Shown: positions 16,552 through 24,491 of the stretch, piece after piece | How the letters are laid out: the number at the start of each line of letters is the position of its first letter | Position numbering within the stretch: position 1 is the stretch's first letter | Assembly: GCF_000383575.1 (NCBI RefSeq) | Contig: NZ_KB911579.1 | Coordinates: 2,636,523-2,700,522 of the forward strand | DNA: 64,000 nucleotides | Direction: 5' to 3' | DNA from: Salinispora oceanensis | Lineage (GTDB): Bacteria; Actinomycetota; Actinomycetes; Mycobacteriales; Micromonosporaceae | The notes under the pieces: generated by a model | The model's database searches: none | Told to the model about the DNA's origin: nothing | Seen by the model: the letters and a program-made list of their open reading frames with translations, nothing else | Translations under genes and position numbers: made by a program

Positions 16552-17088
16552 TCAGGACGAGTAGCCGCGTTCGGCGATCCAGTTGGCGACCTTCGGCACG
16601 GTCATCCAGTATTCGCGCTTCGGTGCGGCCGGATCGGCGACCCGGAGGAGGTCGTCCTCGGCGCGGTAACCGACCAGCGTCAGGTAGTGGCCCCCCTCGT
16701 ACGAGTGCGGGGTGCCGTCGGTGTCGACCGTGGTCCCCCGGACGTTGGCCACCACCGCGCGTCCCTGCGCCAGAGCGCGCCGGGTGTCTTCGCGTAGCTG
16801 GTGGACCTCATCCGGTTTGGCTGTCGTGTCCGGTATCTCGGTGGTTCGGTATGCGTCACCGGTCAGCTCGTTGAGGACGCGGGTGATGTCCCGGGCCGAG
16901 TCCGTGCCGGCCTGGGTGGTGCCGAGCCGTTGGGCGACCTCAGTCTGCGGAAGCGGCCTGCCCAGCGCGGAGAGAGCCATCCGGGTCGCCGCCGGCCCGC
17001 AGTAGTAGAAGTTGGGCTGCGCCTGATAATCGACGGTGACCAGCAGTCCGGCGGCGGAGCGGCCGTCGGTGGCGGTGATCGTGCTCAT
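16552..17088 (-). CDS. C39-like papain-fold peptidase
   Basis: A 178-residue single-domain protein of the peptidase C39-like family (PF13529 type). Cys30 in FYYCGPAATRMALS is the nucleophile, His134 in EGGHYLTLVGY and Asp152 in RVADPA complete the catalytic set. No signal peptide or bacteriocin ABC exporter is present, so it is not a bacteriocin leader peptidase of the ComA/LagD kind; it may be cytosolic or exported in an unrecognised way. Start at ATG 17088 is chosen because AAGGAG stands 7 bases upstream; a longer frame adds 16 poorly supported residues. Divergent from the carbonic anhydrase gene. Confidence 0.8.
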   Translation of the reverse strand: MSTITATDGRSAAGLLVTVDYQAQPNFYYCGPAATRMALSALGRPLPQTEVAQRLGTTQAGTDSARDITRVLNELTGDAYRTTEIPDTTAKPDEVHQLREDTRRALAQGRAVVANVRGTTVDTDGTPHSYEGGHYLTLVGYRAEDDLLRVADPAAPKREYWMTVPKVANWIAERGYSS

Positions 17089-17257
17089 GGTCGGGCTCCT
17101 TCGGGGGTCTGACGTCCGGAGGGGGACGGCAAGCACCGCGCGGCGCTCGGCACGGATGGCGGGCCCGGGCCGCGACGGTCGGTCGATGCCAGGGCTACCG
17201 GAGCTTCAACAGGCCAGAGGCGGTGGGCATTCCTCGGCGCATCCGGCGCGCAGCCAA

Positions 17258-17307
17258 CATATGAAGCGCAGATCACGCATGCCTTGACGTGCTTTCTGCT
17301 TCATGTG
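17258..17307. promoter_or_regulatory. Imperfect inverted repeat in the C39-peptidase/carbonic-anhydrase intergenic region
   Basis: CATATGAAGCGCAG at 17258-17271 and CTGCTTCATGTG at 17296-17307 form imperfect inverted arms about 24 bases apart, in the 292-base region between two divergent genes. A TTGACG hexamer (17284-17289) lies in the spacer. This could be an operator or a divergent promoter. The pairing is visible; the regulatory role is inferred. Confidence 0.35.
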
Positions 17308-17380
17308 AGCGTGGAGAAGGCCCGGGGTCGGCGTACGCCGGGCCGTCACGTTGGGGCCTCCACAGGGATGAGGTAAGGGC

Positions 17381-18082
17381 ATGAATCCCCCCGAAACGCC
17401 CGTTGTGCAGTCGGGCGTAGATCAGCTGTCCGTCGGTGGGTCTGGCGATGTGCGGAGTCAGCCGGTCGGCCCCCGAGCGGCGGTCGCCGAGCTACACGCC
17501 GGCAACCGGCGGTTCGCCGCCGGAGCTCCGGACCGCCCGCACCAGGATGTCGGCCGCCGGGTCGCGCTGGCGGAGGGGCAGCAGCCCTTCGCGGTGATCC
17601 TCGGTTGTTCCGATTCGCGGCTCGCGGTTGAGCTCATCTTCGACCGGGGTCTGGGCGACCTGTTCGTGGTACGCACGGCTGGCCACTCTGTCGGGCCGGA
17701 GGTGCTCGGCAGCATCGAGTACGCCGTCACCGCGTTGAGTGCGCCGCTGGTGGTGGTACTCGGGCACGACTCCTGCGGCGCGGTGCAGGCGGCCAGGTCA
17801 GTGGAGGCCACCGGCGTACCGGCACCCGGGCATCTTCGTGCGGTGGTGGAGGCGGTGCTGCCGAGCATCCGTCGGGCCGAGGCCGCCGGGGTCAGCGACC
17901 TGGACCAGATAATTGATCAACATGTCCGGCAGACCGTTTCCGTGCTGTTGGACCGCTCGACGGCGGTCGCTGCCGCTGTGGCCGCCGGCACCTGCGCGGT
18001 CGTGGGGATGTCGTACCAGCTCACGACCGGCGCGGTCCGGACCGTTACCGAGGTTGGGCTCCCGGCCTCGGGCACACCCTGA
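17381..18082 (+). CDS. Beta-carbonic anhydrase
   Basis: A 233-residue beta-class carbonic anhydrase, interconverting CO2 and bicarbonate. Zinc ligands are Cys76 in GCSDSR, His129 and Cys132 in GHDSCGAV; the Asp78-Arg80 dyad is present. The first 30 residues before PRAAVAELHAGNRRF are extra compared with minimal family members and could contain a later true start, but ATG 17381 is the only clear one, with a weak purine-rich ribosome site. It stands alone, divergent from the C39-like peptidase and followed by a strong hairpin. Confidence 0.92.
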   Translation: MNPPETPVVQSGVDQLSVGGSGDVRSQPVGPRAAVAELHAGNRRFAAGAPDRPHQDVGRRVALAEGQQPFAVILGCSDSRLAVELIFDRGLGDLFVVRTAGHSVGPEVLGSIEYAVTALSAPLVVVLGHDSCGAVQAARSVEATGVPAPGHLRAVVEAVLPSIRRAEAAGVSDLDQIIDQHVRQTVSVLLDRSTAVAAAVAAGTCAVVGMSYQLTTGAVRTVTEVGLPASGTP

Positions 18083-18170
18083 AGGTCGGCGACGCCGGGA
18101 CGGAGCCGCCCGCTCCCGCCTGAGCCGCGTCGTTGACGGGGGCGACCGGGCTGGCCCCGAGAACGACAGC

Positions 18171-18204
18171 GGGGCCGGCGCCGCGAAAGCGCGGCGCCGG
18201 CCCC
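18171..18204. terminator. Perfect 15-bp-stem hairpin between convergent genes
   Basis: GGGGCCGGCGCCGCG (18171-18185), a four-base AAAG loop, and the exact complement (18190-18204) form a very stable hairpin between the convergent carbonic anhydrase (ends 18082) and the secreted coiled-coil protein (ends 18218). No T tract follows; it probably ends transcription in both directions. Confidence 0.8.
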
Positions 18205-18217
18205 GGTTCGTCGGCGG

Positions 18218-19234
18218 CTACAGCAACGACACGTGGACGTGGTCGGTGTGGTTCGATGGGCCGCTGTACGACTTCCAGCCGGTGGCCGGGAACCAGATCT
18301 GCCGGTTCCAGATCACGTAGTAGATGCCGAGCTGGTCGGCGTTACGGACCAGGAACGCAGTCAGGTTGTTGCCGTAGATGCGCATGTCGTTGTTGTACCA
18401 GGAGCGGAAACCGCTGTCCTGGAGCGACCAGTCGCAGGCCCGGCCCTTGGGGTGCTCGTACGGCCCACCGGAGCGGTAGCATCCGACGAATCGGTCAAAG
18501 CCGGCTCTTTTGACCTCGTTGTACATGTGCAGCGTCCGCGCGGTGATGCAGCCACCGGTGGTCGGATCATCCTCGGTGCACCCAAGCGACTGCCAGCTGC
18601 CGTCCGAGTTGCGCCCCGGGGCGACCCGGGCGACCGGCGACTCGGCGTCGACCAGGCCGCCGGTAAGGCCGTTGCCGCCGACCAGGCGGAGGGCCTTCTC
18701 CGCTTCGAGCTTTCCGCGTTCGAGGTCGCTCTCCAGCTTCTGTTGCTTGCGTACCTCTTCGTCAATCCCCACCTTCGCCTGCTCGGCACGGGTCTTGATC
18801 GTGTTGACCGCCTTGATGCGCTGATCGTTGACGCGGTTTACCTCATCCAGGGCGGTAGCCCGGGCGATGAAGGAGTCGGGGGTGTCTGCTTCCAGCAACG
18901 CCGATATCGCGCCGACCCGTCCCGTCCGGTATGACTGGGTCGCGATCTCCGCCACCTGGGGGCCGAGCTCGTCCAGCTCGGCCTGTGCCTTCTTGATCTC
19001 CTTCTCGAGGGCGACCTGACGCTTCTCGGACTCCGCCAGCTGCGCCTTGGCCTGCACGTACTCGCGGTTGCGGACCTCGATGAGATCGCCGAGTAGCTCC
19101 GGCTCCTCGTCGTGCCCCGAGGGCTGCGGTGGGGAGGTGGGGGTGGCGGACACCGGGACCGGCCCGGCGAGCACGGCCAACGCGGTGAGCACAGCCGCCA
19201 CGGGCGTCAACCAGCGGCGAGGGGGTGCCGTCAC
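18218..19234 (-). CDS. Secreted coiled-coil protein with C-terminal ARB_07466-like (D,D-peptidase-fold) domain
   Basis: A 338-residue exported protein. Residues 1-30 form a Sec-type signal peptide (basic start, hydrophobic AAVLTALAVLAG core, PVSATP cleavage region). Residues about 45-185 are a heptad-rich coiled coil like those of cell-wall hydrolase regulators and NlpC/P60 proteins. The C-terminal 110 residues contain HPKGRACDWS and the terminal HTDHVHVS, a His/Asp/His set resembling zinc sites of VanY/M15-type peptidases; this is the ARB_07466-like family. It probably acts on peptidoglycan outside the membrane. GTG 19234 follows GGAAGGG. Its leader resembles a c-di-AMP riboswitch, in line with control of wall enzymes in actinomycetes. 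Confidence 0.85.
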   Translation of the reverse strand: MTAPPRRWLTPVAAVLTALAVLAGPVPVSATPTSPPQPSGHDEEPELLGDLIEVRNREYVQAKAQLAESEKRQVALEKEIKKAQAELDELGPQVAEIATQSYRTGRVGAISALLEADTPDSFIARATALDEVNRVNDQRIKAVNTIKTRAEQAKVGIDEEVRKQQKLESDLERGKLEAEKALRLVGGNGLTGGLVDAESPVARVAPGRNSDGSWQSLGCTEDDPTTGGCITARTLHMYNEVKRAGFDRFVGCYRSGGPYEHPKGRACDWSLQDSGFRSWYNNDMRIYGNNLTAFLVRNADQLGIYYVIWNRQIWFPATGWKSYSGPSNHTDHVHVSLL

Positions 19235-19243
19235 AATGATCCC

Positions 19244-19400
19244 TTCCGTTGACCGCCGGCTGGGCGAGCTGATGGGTTGGGGCGGTAAGTGCTCCCTGAA
19301 CGGGCAGCTGGCGTACGGCTGCCCGTTTCCCCGGCTCGCCTCGCGGCGATTGGGCGGTGGTCCCGCAGGTGCCGGTGCGCGCCTTCGGCGGTGACCGGCA
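19244..19400 (-). promoter_or_regulatory. Candidate ydaO-type (cyclic di-AMP) riboswitch leader
   Basis: Read on the minus strand, the leader of the secreted wall-enzyme gene contains CACCGCCGAAGGC, later GAGCCGGGGAAAC, a hairpin with 10-bp arms (19299-19327) and near the 3' end AACCCATCAGCTCGCCC followed by GGCGG, then the ribosome site. These blocks resemble the conserved GCCGAA, GGGGGAACC and ACCCGTCAGCTAACC segments of actinobacterial ydaO elements, in the same order and about the usual length, directly before a cell-wall hydrolase-type gene, the classical target. The middle GGGUGAAUC block is not evident, so the call is tentative. Confidence 0.5.
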
Positions 19401-19532
19401 GCGAGGTTACCTGACGCTCATCCGGTCGAGCTACGCCCCAAACTCGACCAATCGCCCGAAATCGCCGATACGTTGGGTGATAAGTGCCCTGATTGCCCGC
19501 CCAGCGGGTCCGGTTCGTTACGCTGAGTGCTC

Positions 19533-20876
19533 TTACCATGGGTCTTCCGTGTTCTGGCCCCCGTCGCTCCGTCGATCGGCGGCGGAGGTGACCGGGCCGG
19601 AGCGGGGAGTGCTGAGCGCTTCCAGTACCTCGACGCGGGCGCGCGGTCGCGGTGGTGGTGCGGCAGCGGTGCTCTCGCCCGACTTGCCGCCAGCGGTGCG
19701 ACCGGCGGCGGTCACGATGGCGGCGAGCCCGGTGGTGAGGGGGACCGCGGCGATCAATCCCAGCGTGGCAACCGCGCTGCGGACGATCTCCTGGGCGAGG
19801 AATTCGCTGGTCAGGATCTGGCTCACCGGGCGCGAGTCGGCGGTCAGCAGGAGCAGCACCGGCAGTGAGGCTCCGGCGTACGCCAGCACGATGGTGTTCA
19901 CCGTGGAGGCGATGTGGGCCCGCCCGACCCGGGTGGCGGAGCGGTAGAGCTGGCGGCGGGACAGCCCCGGGTTGGCCGTTGCCAGCTCGGTCACCGTGGC
20001 GGCCTGGGTCACGGTGACATCGTCCAGTACCCCGAGCGAGCCGATGATGATTCCGGCCAGTAGCAGACCGTGCAGGTCGACGTTGGTCTGGAACATCGAC
20101 AGCGTGATCGCCTCCTCGCTGCCGTACCCGGTCAGCCGGGTGGCGGCGGTGGCGAGTGTGCCGAGGAGGCCGGTGAGGATCAGGCTGCCCAGGGTGCCGA
20201 GAACCGCCACCGAGGTCTGCGCGGTCACGCCGTGGGTGAGGTACAGGACCACGAACATGATCAGTGCGGCGCCGACCACCGCGACCAGTAGCGGCGACTG
20301 GCCGGCGCTGATCCCCGGCAGGACGAACGTCAGGAGGACGGCGAAGCTCGCCGCCAGGCCGGCGAGGGCGGCGAGGCCGCGCCAGCGGCCGAAGGCCACG
20401 ATCGCGGCGGCGAAGAGCGCCACCAGCCACAGCAGGGGCTTGCCTCGCTGGTGCTCCGCGATGGTGTACATGCTCGTGGTCGGGTCGGTGGGGTCGGTCA
20501 GTTTGACCAGGATGATCTCGTCGTCCACGGCGACATCGGGGGCGCCCGGTCCAGCGGGGATCGGCGTGCCGACCTGACGCCCGGCGTCCGGCCCCTGCTC
20601 GACCCGGACGGTCACCTCGCCGCAGGGGCCGTCATCGGTGGTCAGCCCGGGATCGGAGGACGCCGGGGTGGGGGGACAGGGCTCGGTGACCACCTTCGTC
20701 ACGGTGCCGTGGTAGCGGGGTGGCTCGGTGCCCGGCTCGGCCGTGCGGGTGTCGCGCGGCCAGAGGGCCACCGCGGTAGCCAGGGTGGCGAGGAGCAGGG
20801 GGACCACCGTCGCCACGAGGATCCGTCGCACCCGGGGTGGGGTGGACGGAGCGGGTCGGGTGTGGTCGGCGCCCAT
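19533..20876 (-). CDS. YibE/F-family integral membrane protein
   Basis: A 447-residue membrane protein. After a single N-terminal transmembrane helix (RRILVATVVPLLLATLATAVAL) there is an extracytoplasmic domain of about 110 residues, then seven or more helices, with the family-typical ISAGQSPLLVAVVGAALIM, YLTHGVTAQTSVAVLGT and GVLDDVTVTQAATVTEL segments. YibE/F proteins are widespread in Gram-positives and of unknown biochemical role. ATG 20876 is preferred to an upstream in-frame TTG because GGGAG lies 7 bases before it. A Pro/Arg-rich C-terminal tail is probably cytoplasmic. It is followed by the riboswitch-like leader of the next minus-strand gene. Confidence 0.88.
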   Translation of the reverse strand: MGADHTRPAPSTPPRVRRILVATVVPLLLATLATAVALWPRDTRTAEPGTEPPRYHGTVTKVVTEPCPPTPASSDPGLTTDDGPCGEVTVRVEQGPDAGRQVGTPIPAGPGAPDVAVDDEIILVKLTDPTDPTTSMYTIAEHQRGKPLLWLVALFAAAIVAFGRWRGLAALAGLAASFAVLLTFVLPGISAGQSPLLVAVVGAALIMFVVLYLTHGVTAQTSVAVLGTLGSLILTGLLGTLATAATRLTGYGSEEAITLSMFQTNVDLHGLLLAGIIIGSLGVLDDVTVTQAATVTELATANPGLSRRQLYRSATRVGRAHIASTVNTIVLAYAGASLPVLLLLTADSRPVSQILTSEFLAQEIVRSAVATLGLIAAVPLTTGLAAIVTAAGRTAGGKSGESTAAAPPPRPRARVEVLEALSTPRSGPVTSAADRRSDGGQNTEDPW

Positions 20877-20914
20877 TTGTTCTCCCAACGACTACCGGGC
20901 GAGGAACGGGACGG

Positions 20915-21217
20915 TCAGCCGCGTTTCATCAGTCGGCCGACGGCCGCCATCATCTCGGTCGCCATCTCGTCGGCTCGTCCCTCGGCCGCCCCCTCGTGCA
21001 GGCAGTGCCGGGCGTGCCCGTCGAGCAACCCGAGCGCCACCTTGTCCAGTGCGGCCTGGATCGCGGAGATCTGGGTGAGGACGTCGATGCAGTATCGATC
21101 CTCCTCGACCATCTTCTCGATTCCCCGGACCTGCCCCTCGACCCGGCGCAGCCGGGTGAGTAGCTGGTCCTTGCTGGCGGTGTAACCGCGGACCGGGGCG
21201 GGGTCGGGTCTGGTCAT
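20915..21217 (-). CDS. csoR: Copper-sensing transcriptional repressor CsoR
   Basis: A 100-residue all-helical metalloregulator. The three Cu(I) ligands have exact CsoR spacing: Cys43 in EEDRYCIDVL, His68 and Cys72 in GHARHC; RLRRVEGQVRGIEKM is the DNA-binding N-terminal helix. CsoR binds operator DNA when copper is absent and releases it with Cu(I). It is divergent from the copZ-copA operon, with two palindromic C/G-tract operators in the 104-base gap, so it should control both that operon and itself. ATG 21217 is the natural start. Confidence 0.95.
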   Translation of the reverse strand: MTRPDPAPVRGYTASKDQLLTRLRRVEGQVRGIEKMVEEDRYCIDVLTQISAIQAALDKVALGLLDGHARHCLHEGAAEGRADEMATEMMAAVGRLMKRG

Positions 21218-21232
21218 GCGGATCAGGATAGC

Positions 21233-21249
21233 GTACCCCTCCGGGGTAT
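21233..21249. promoter_or_regulatory. CsoR-type operator 1
   Basis: GTACCCCTCCGGGGTAT is a near-perfect palindrome matching the TACCCC-GGGGTA pattern of CsoR operators. It lies 16 bases upstream of the csoR start, in the region divergent to copZ, and is well placed to autoregulate csoR. Confidence 0.75.
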
Positions 21250-21267
21250 GTTAAAGTCGCAGGCAGT

Positions 21268-21283
21268 TACCCCCCGGGGGTAT
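21268..21283. promoter_or_regulatory. CsoR-type operator 2
   Basis: TTACCCCCCGGGGGTAT (21267-21283) is a second palindromic box of the same kind, 38 bases before the copZ start. Having two boxes about 35 bases apart between divergent genes suggests separate or cooperative control of csoR and the copZ-copA operon by CsoR. Confidence 0.75.
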
Positions 21284-21321
21284 TGCCTCGGGGGGTTGGA
21301 CTGGCAACAGGGGAGGTTCCC

Positions 21322-21531
21322 ATGGTCACCACCACATACCAGGTGCAGGGCATGACCTGCGGGCACTGCGTAGCCGCGGTCAGCGCCGAGGTGGGTGAGC
21401 TGCCGGGGGTGGAGCAGGTTGAGGTCGACCTGGCGGCTGGCCGGTTGACCGTCACCAGCCAGCACCCGATGAAGGTCGAGACCGTACGCGCCGCGGTTGA
21501 CGAGGCCGGCTACGACCTCGTCAACGCCTGA
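21322..21531 (+). CDS. copZ: Copper chaperone CopZ (heavy-metal-associated domain)
   Basis: A 69-residue single HMA domain with the Cu(I) site GMTCGHC (Cys13, Cys16) and the terminal AGYDLV strand. Such chaperones carry Cu(I) to CopA. ATG 21322 is preceded by GGGGAGG; an in-frame TTG upstream at 21283 would overlap operator 2 and is unlikely. First gene of the operon copZ, small His-rich peptide, copA. Confidence 0.93.
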   Translation: MVTTTYQVQGMTCGHCVAAVSAEVGELPGVEQVEVDLAAGRLTVTSQHPMKVETVRAAVDEAGYDLVNA

Positions 21532-21552
21532 CCGGCCGAGACCGAGCCCCGC

Positions 21553-21741
21553 ATGAAAACGGCGACGAAGCTCACCGCCTTCTTGCTCGGTCTCGCGGCG
21601 GTGTTCGGCGTGGCGTACGGGGTCGGTCAGGTGACCGGCCCCGGCACCCCAACCCCCGCCGTCGAGACCCATCACGACGACCCCGAGCACGCAAACCCCG
21701 AGCATGACGACCCCGGCGCCGGGTCCCGCCCCGACCGGTAG
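21553..21741 (+). CDS. Small membrane-anchored His/Asp-rich peptide of the copper operon
   Basis: A 62-residue product: basic start, one hydrophobic helix ([19 protein letters not shown]) and a tail rich in His, Asp and Glu ([16 protein letters not shown]) that could bind copper outside the membrane. The first 35 residues look like the N terminus of a longer actinobacterial copper-operon protein (roughly 200 residues, from memory), so this may be a shortened form. Nine bases separate it from copA. No strong ribosome site. Whether it is functional or a remnant is open. Confidence 0.6.
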   Translation: MKTATKLTAFLLGLAAVFGVAYGVGQVTGPGTPTPAVETHHDDPEHANPEHDDPGAGSRPDR

Positions 21742-21749
21742 GGAGCGCG

Positions 21750-24041
21750 ATGACCACCACGAGCAGCCCGAAGCCGCGGGCCGCCAACCAGATTGAGTTG
21801 TCGATCGGCGGAATGACCTGCGCCTCCTGCGCCGCCCGCATCGAGAAGAAGCTGAACCGGATGCCCGGCGTGGCCGCCACGGTGAACTACGCCACCGAGA
21901 AGGCTCGGGTCGGGTACGCCGACGGGGTGACCCCCGATGATCTGATCGCCACGGTCGAGAAGACCGGCTACACCGCCGTCGTACCGCCGCCACCGGCAGC
22001 CGCAGCGGCGCCCGCCGCCGAGCCGGCTGACGAGCTGCGCGGGCTTGCTACCCGGCTCTGGGTCTCGGCCGTGCTCACCGTGCCGGTGATCCTGCTGGCG
22101 ATGGTGCCGCCCTGGCAGTTCACCTACTGGCAGTGGCTGTCGTTGACGCTGGCCGCCCCGGTGGTGGTCTGGGGTGGCCTGCCGTTCCACCGGGCCGCCT
22201 GGGTCAACCTCCGGCACGCCGCGGCGACCATGGACACGTTGGTGTCGCTGGGCACCCTCGCCGCGTTCGGTTGGTCGCTCTGGGCGCTCTTCCTCGGTAC
22301 GGCTGGCGTTCCCGGCCTGACCCACCCCTTCAGCTTCGCCATCGTCTCTGGCGGTGGTGCGGGCCACATCTACCTGGAGGCGGCGGCCGGCGTCACCACC
22401 TTCATCCTCGCCGGCCGCTACTTCGAGGCGCGCGCGAAGCGCACCGCCGGCGCCGCCCTGCGCACCCTGCTGGAGCTGGGTGCGAAGGACGTGGCGGTGC
22501 TGCGCGGTGACACGGAGACCCGCATCCCGATCGACCAGCTTGTGGTGGGGGACCGGTTCGTGGTGCGCCCGGGTGAGAAGATCGCCACCGACGGGGTGGT
22601 GGTGGCGGGAAGCTCGGCGGTCGATGCCAGCATGCTCACCGGTGAGTCCGTGCCGGTCGAGGTCAAGTCCGGCGACGCCGTGGTGGGCGCCACCGTCAAC
22701 GCGGGTGGACGGCTGGTCGTGAAGGCCACCCGAGTCGGCAGCGACACGCAGCTCGCCCAGATGGCCCGACTGGTGGAGGCCGCGCAGTCCGGCAAGGCGG
22801 CCGTGCAGCGTCTCGCCGACCGGATCTCCGGGGTCTTCGTTCCCATCGTGATCGCCCTCGCCGCCGCCACCCTGGGCTGGTGGCTGGGGAGTGGCGCCGG
22901 CCCGACCGCCGCCTTCACCGCCACGGTAGCTGTGTTGATCATTGCCTGCCCCTGTGCCCTGGGCCTGGCTACCCCCACCGCGCTGTTGGTCGGCACCGGC
23001 CGGGGCGCGCAGCTCGGCATCCTGATCAAGGGGCCGGAGGTGCTGGAGTCCACCCGGACGGTGGACACGGTCGTGCTGGACAAGACCGGGACCGTCACCG
23101 CCGGTCGGATGACCCTGGTGGACGTGGTCGCGGCGAGCGGTGTGGAGCGGGCCGAACTGCTCCGGCTCGCCGGCGCCCTGGAAGCCGCCTCGGAGCATCC
23201 GATCGCCCAGGCGGTCGCAGCGGGCGCGGCCGAGGCGGGGCCCCTGCCGCCGGTAACCGACTTCGCCAACCTCGAAGGACTGGGCGTCGAGGGCGCGGTG
23301 GCGGGTCACCGCGTGCTGGTCGGCCGGCTCCGACTGCTGCGGGAGCGGGGACTGGACGTACCGGAGGAGCTGGTGACCGCCGGTGCCACGGCGCAGGCCA
23401 GCGGTGCGACGGTGGTGCTGGTGGCCTGGGATGGGCGGGCCCGCGGGCTGCTCGCGGTCGCCGACGTGGTCCGGCCGACCAGCGCGCTCGCGCTCCGACA
23501 ACTGCGGGAGCTGGGCCTGAATCCGGTGCTGCTGACCGGCGACAACGAGACCGTCGCCCGGGCGGTCGCGGCCGAGGTCGGGATCGACGAGGTGGTCGCG
23601 GAGGTGCTGCCCGCCGAGAAGGTAGCGGTGGTCCAGCGGCTCCAGCAGGAGGGCCGGGTGGTGGCGATGGTCGGGGACGGGGTCAACGACGCCGCGGCGC
23701 TGGCTCAGGCCGACCTCGGGCTGGCGATGGGTACCGGTACGGATGTGGCGATCGAGGCGTCCGACCTGACTCTGGTCCGGGGCGACCTGACCGCCGCCGC
23801 CGATGCCATCCGGTTGTCCCGGCGGACCCTAACGATCATCAAGGGCAACCTGTTCTGGGCGTTCGCCTACAACGTGGCGGCGCTCCCCCTCGCCGCGGCC
23901 GGTCTGCTCAACCCAATGATCGCCGGAGCCGCGATGGCCTTCTCCTCGGTCTTCGTGGTCGTCAACAGTCTCCGGCTGCGGGGTTTCCGCCCACTGACTC
24001 AGCTCTCGGCCGGACACCGGTCGTTCGGCCGCCCCCGGTAA
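21750..24041 (+). CDS. copA: Copper-translocating P1B-type ATPase
   Basis: A 763-residue P-type ATPase that exports Cu(I) across the plasma membrane. One N-terminal HMA domain (GMTCASC, Cys24 and Cys27) is followed by eight hydrophobic segments. The transport site CPC is at residues 400-402 in [17 protein letters not shown]; the phosphorylated Asp444 is in DKTGTVT; the SEHPIAQA motif (HP) and [10 protein letters not shown] hinge are present, as is the TGES actuator loop. The CPC/HMA set and the csoR/copZ context favour Cu(I) over Ag or Zn. Length is normal for CopA. A hairpin terminator follows the stop. Confidence 0.96.
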   Translation: MTTTSSPKPRAANQIELSIGGMTCASCAARIEKKLNRMPGVAATVNYATEKARVGYADGVTPDDLIATVEKTGYTAVVPPPPAAAAAPAAEPADELRGLATRLWVSAVLTVPVILLAMVPPWQFTYWQWLSLTLAAPVVVWGGLPFHRAAWVNLRHAAATMDTLVSLGTLAAFGWSLWALFLGTAGVPGLTHPFSFAIVSGGGAGHIYLEAAAGVTTFILAGRYFEARAKRTAGAALRTLLELGAKDVAVLRGDTETRIPIDQLVVGDRFVVRPGEKIATDGVVVAGSSAVDASMLTGESVPVEVKSGDAVVGATVNAGGRLVVKATRVGSDTQLAQMARLVEAAQSGKAAVQRLADRISGVFVPIVIALAAATLGWWLGSGAGPTAAFTATVAVLIIACPCALGLATPTALLVGTGRGAQLGILIKGPEVLESTRTVDTVVLDKTGTVTAGRMTLVDVVAASGVERAELLRLAGALEAASEHPIAQAVAAGAAEAGPLPPVTDFANLEGLGVEGAVAGHRVLVGRLRLLRERGLDVPEELVTAGATAQASGATVVLVAWDGRARGLLAVADVVRPTSALALRQLRELGLNPVLLTGDNETVARAVAAEVGIDEVVAEVLPAEKVAVVQRLQQEGRVVAMVGDGVNDAAALAQADLGLAMGTGTDVAIEASDLTLVRGDLTAAADAIRLSRRTLTIIKGNLFWAFAYNVAALPLAAAGLLNPMIAGAAMAFSSVFVVVNSLRLRGFRPLTQLSAGHRSFGRPR

Positions 24042-24056
24042 CGAGGAGTTTCCAAG

Positions 24057-24095
24057 CCCGCCCGGCCCGTGCGTTTTGCGCAGCTGCCGGGCGGG
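24057..24095 (+). terminator. Hairpin downstream of copA
   Basis: CCCGCCCGGC (24057-24066) pairs with GCCGGGCGGG (24086-24095); the loop itself contains a small GCG-TTTT-CGC stem. It begins 15 bases after the copA stop and has no T tract. Probable end of the copper operon transcript. Confidence 0.65.
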
Positions 24096-24491
24096 TACGC
24101 ATCCTGCCGGGACTGCTGGGTCGCTGAGCCGTCGTCGCCGGGCCCGCCCCCGCCGTGGGGGGGGTGGGACGTGTCCCACCGTCGAGTCCACTCGTTGCCA
24201 GGACAACGCCGTACGGCGGCGTTGCCAGCAACTGGGGAGGTCGCGGTGCGAAACGGGGGTGAGTCGGGGTGTCGAGGTGCGTGGTGATCGCGCGGCGTGC
24301 CGCCGCGTTGGCGGCACTGGTCGTGCTGGTACTGGCCGGTCACGGCGAGCAGCGCAACGCGGGCAGCCCAGCCACTCCACCTCCGCCGGTCCCGACGAGC
24401 CGCTGACCCGCACCGGGTATTCGGGCCAGATCCACCGGACGTTACACCGCCGCCCAGCGCGGAGGTTCCTCGTCCGAGGTCCCGGCGTTGG
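24096..24491. other. Low-information gap between the copper operon and the exchanger gene
   Basis: Almost 400 bases between the copA terminator and the stop of the convergent exchanger gene. Apart from one very short signal-peptide-like frame listed separately, I see no supported gene, RNA or operator. Overlapping out-of-frame reading frames here have no protein-family features. Confidence 0.5.
24281..24406 (+). CDS. Possible 41-aa single-helix peptide
   Basis: GTG 24281 to TGA 24404-24406 encodes a basic start, a hydrophobic stretch (AALAALVVLVLAGHG) and a Pro-rich tail (PATPPPPVPTSR), the shape of a tiny secreted or membrane peptide. GAGG lies 5 bases before the start. No homologue recognised; such short frames arise by chance in GC-rich DNA, so this is a weak call. 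Confidence 0.25.
   Translation: MVIARRAAALAALVVLVLAGHGEQRNAGSPATPPPPVPTSR

Noticed and set aside
21672..23501. 609-codon minus-strand frame opposite copA
   Set aside because: The copA frame holds all P-type ATPase motifs; the antisense product is a His/Gly/Gln-rich shadow.
24069..24287. 72-codon frame after copA as a gene
   Set aside because: It starts within the copA terminator, has no ribosome site and its translation lacks any recognisable pattern.
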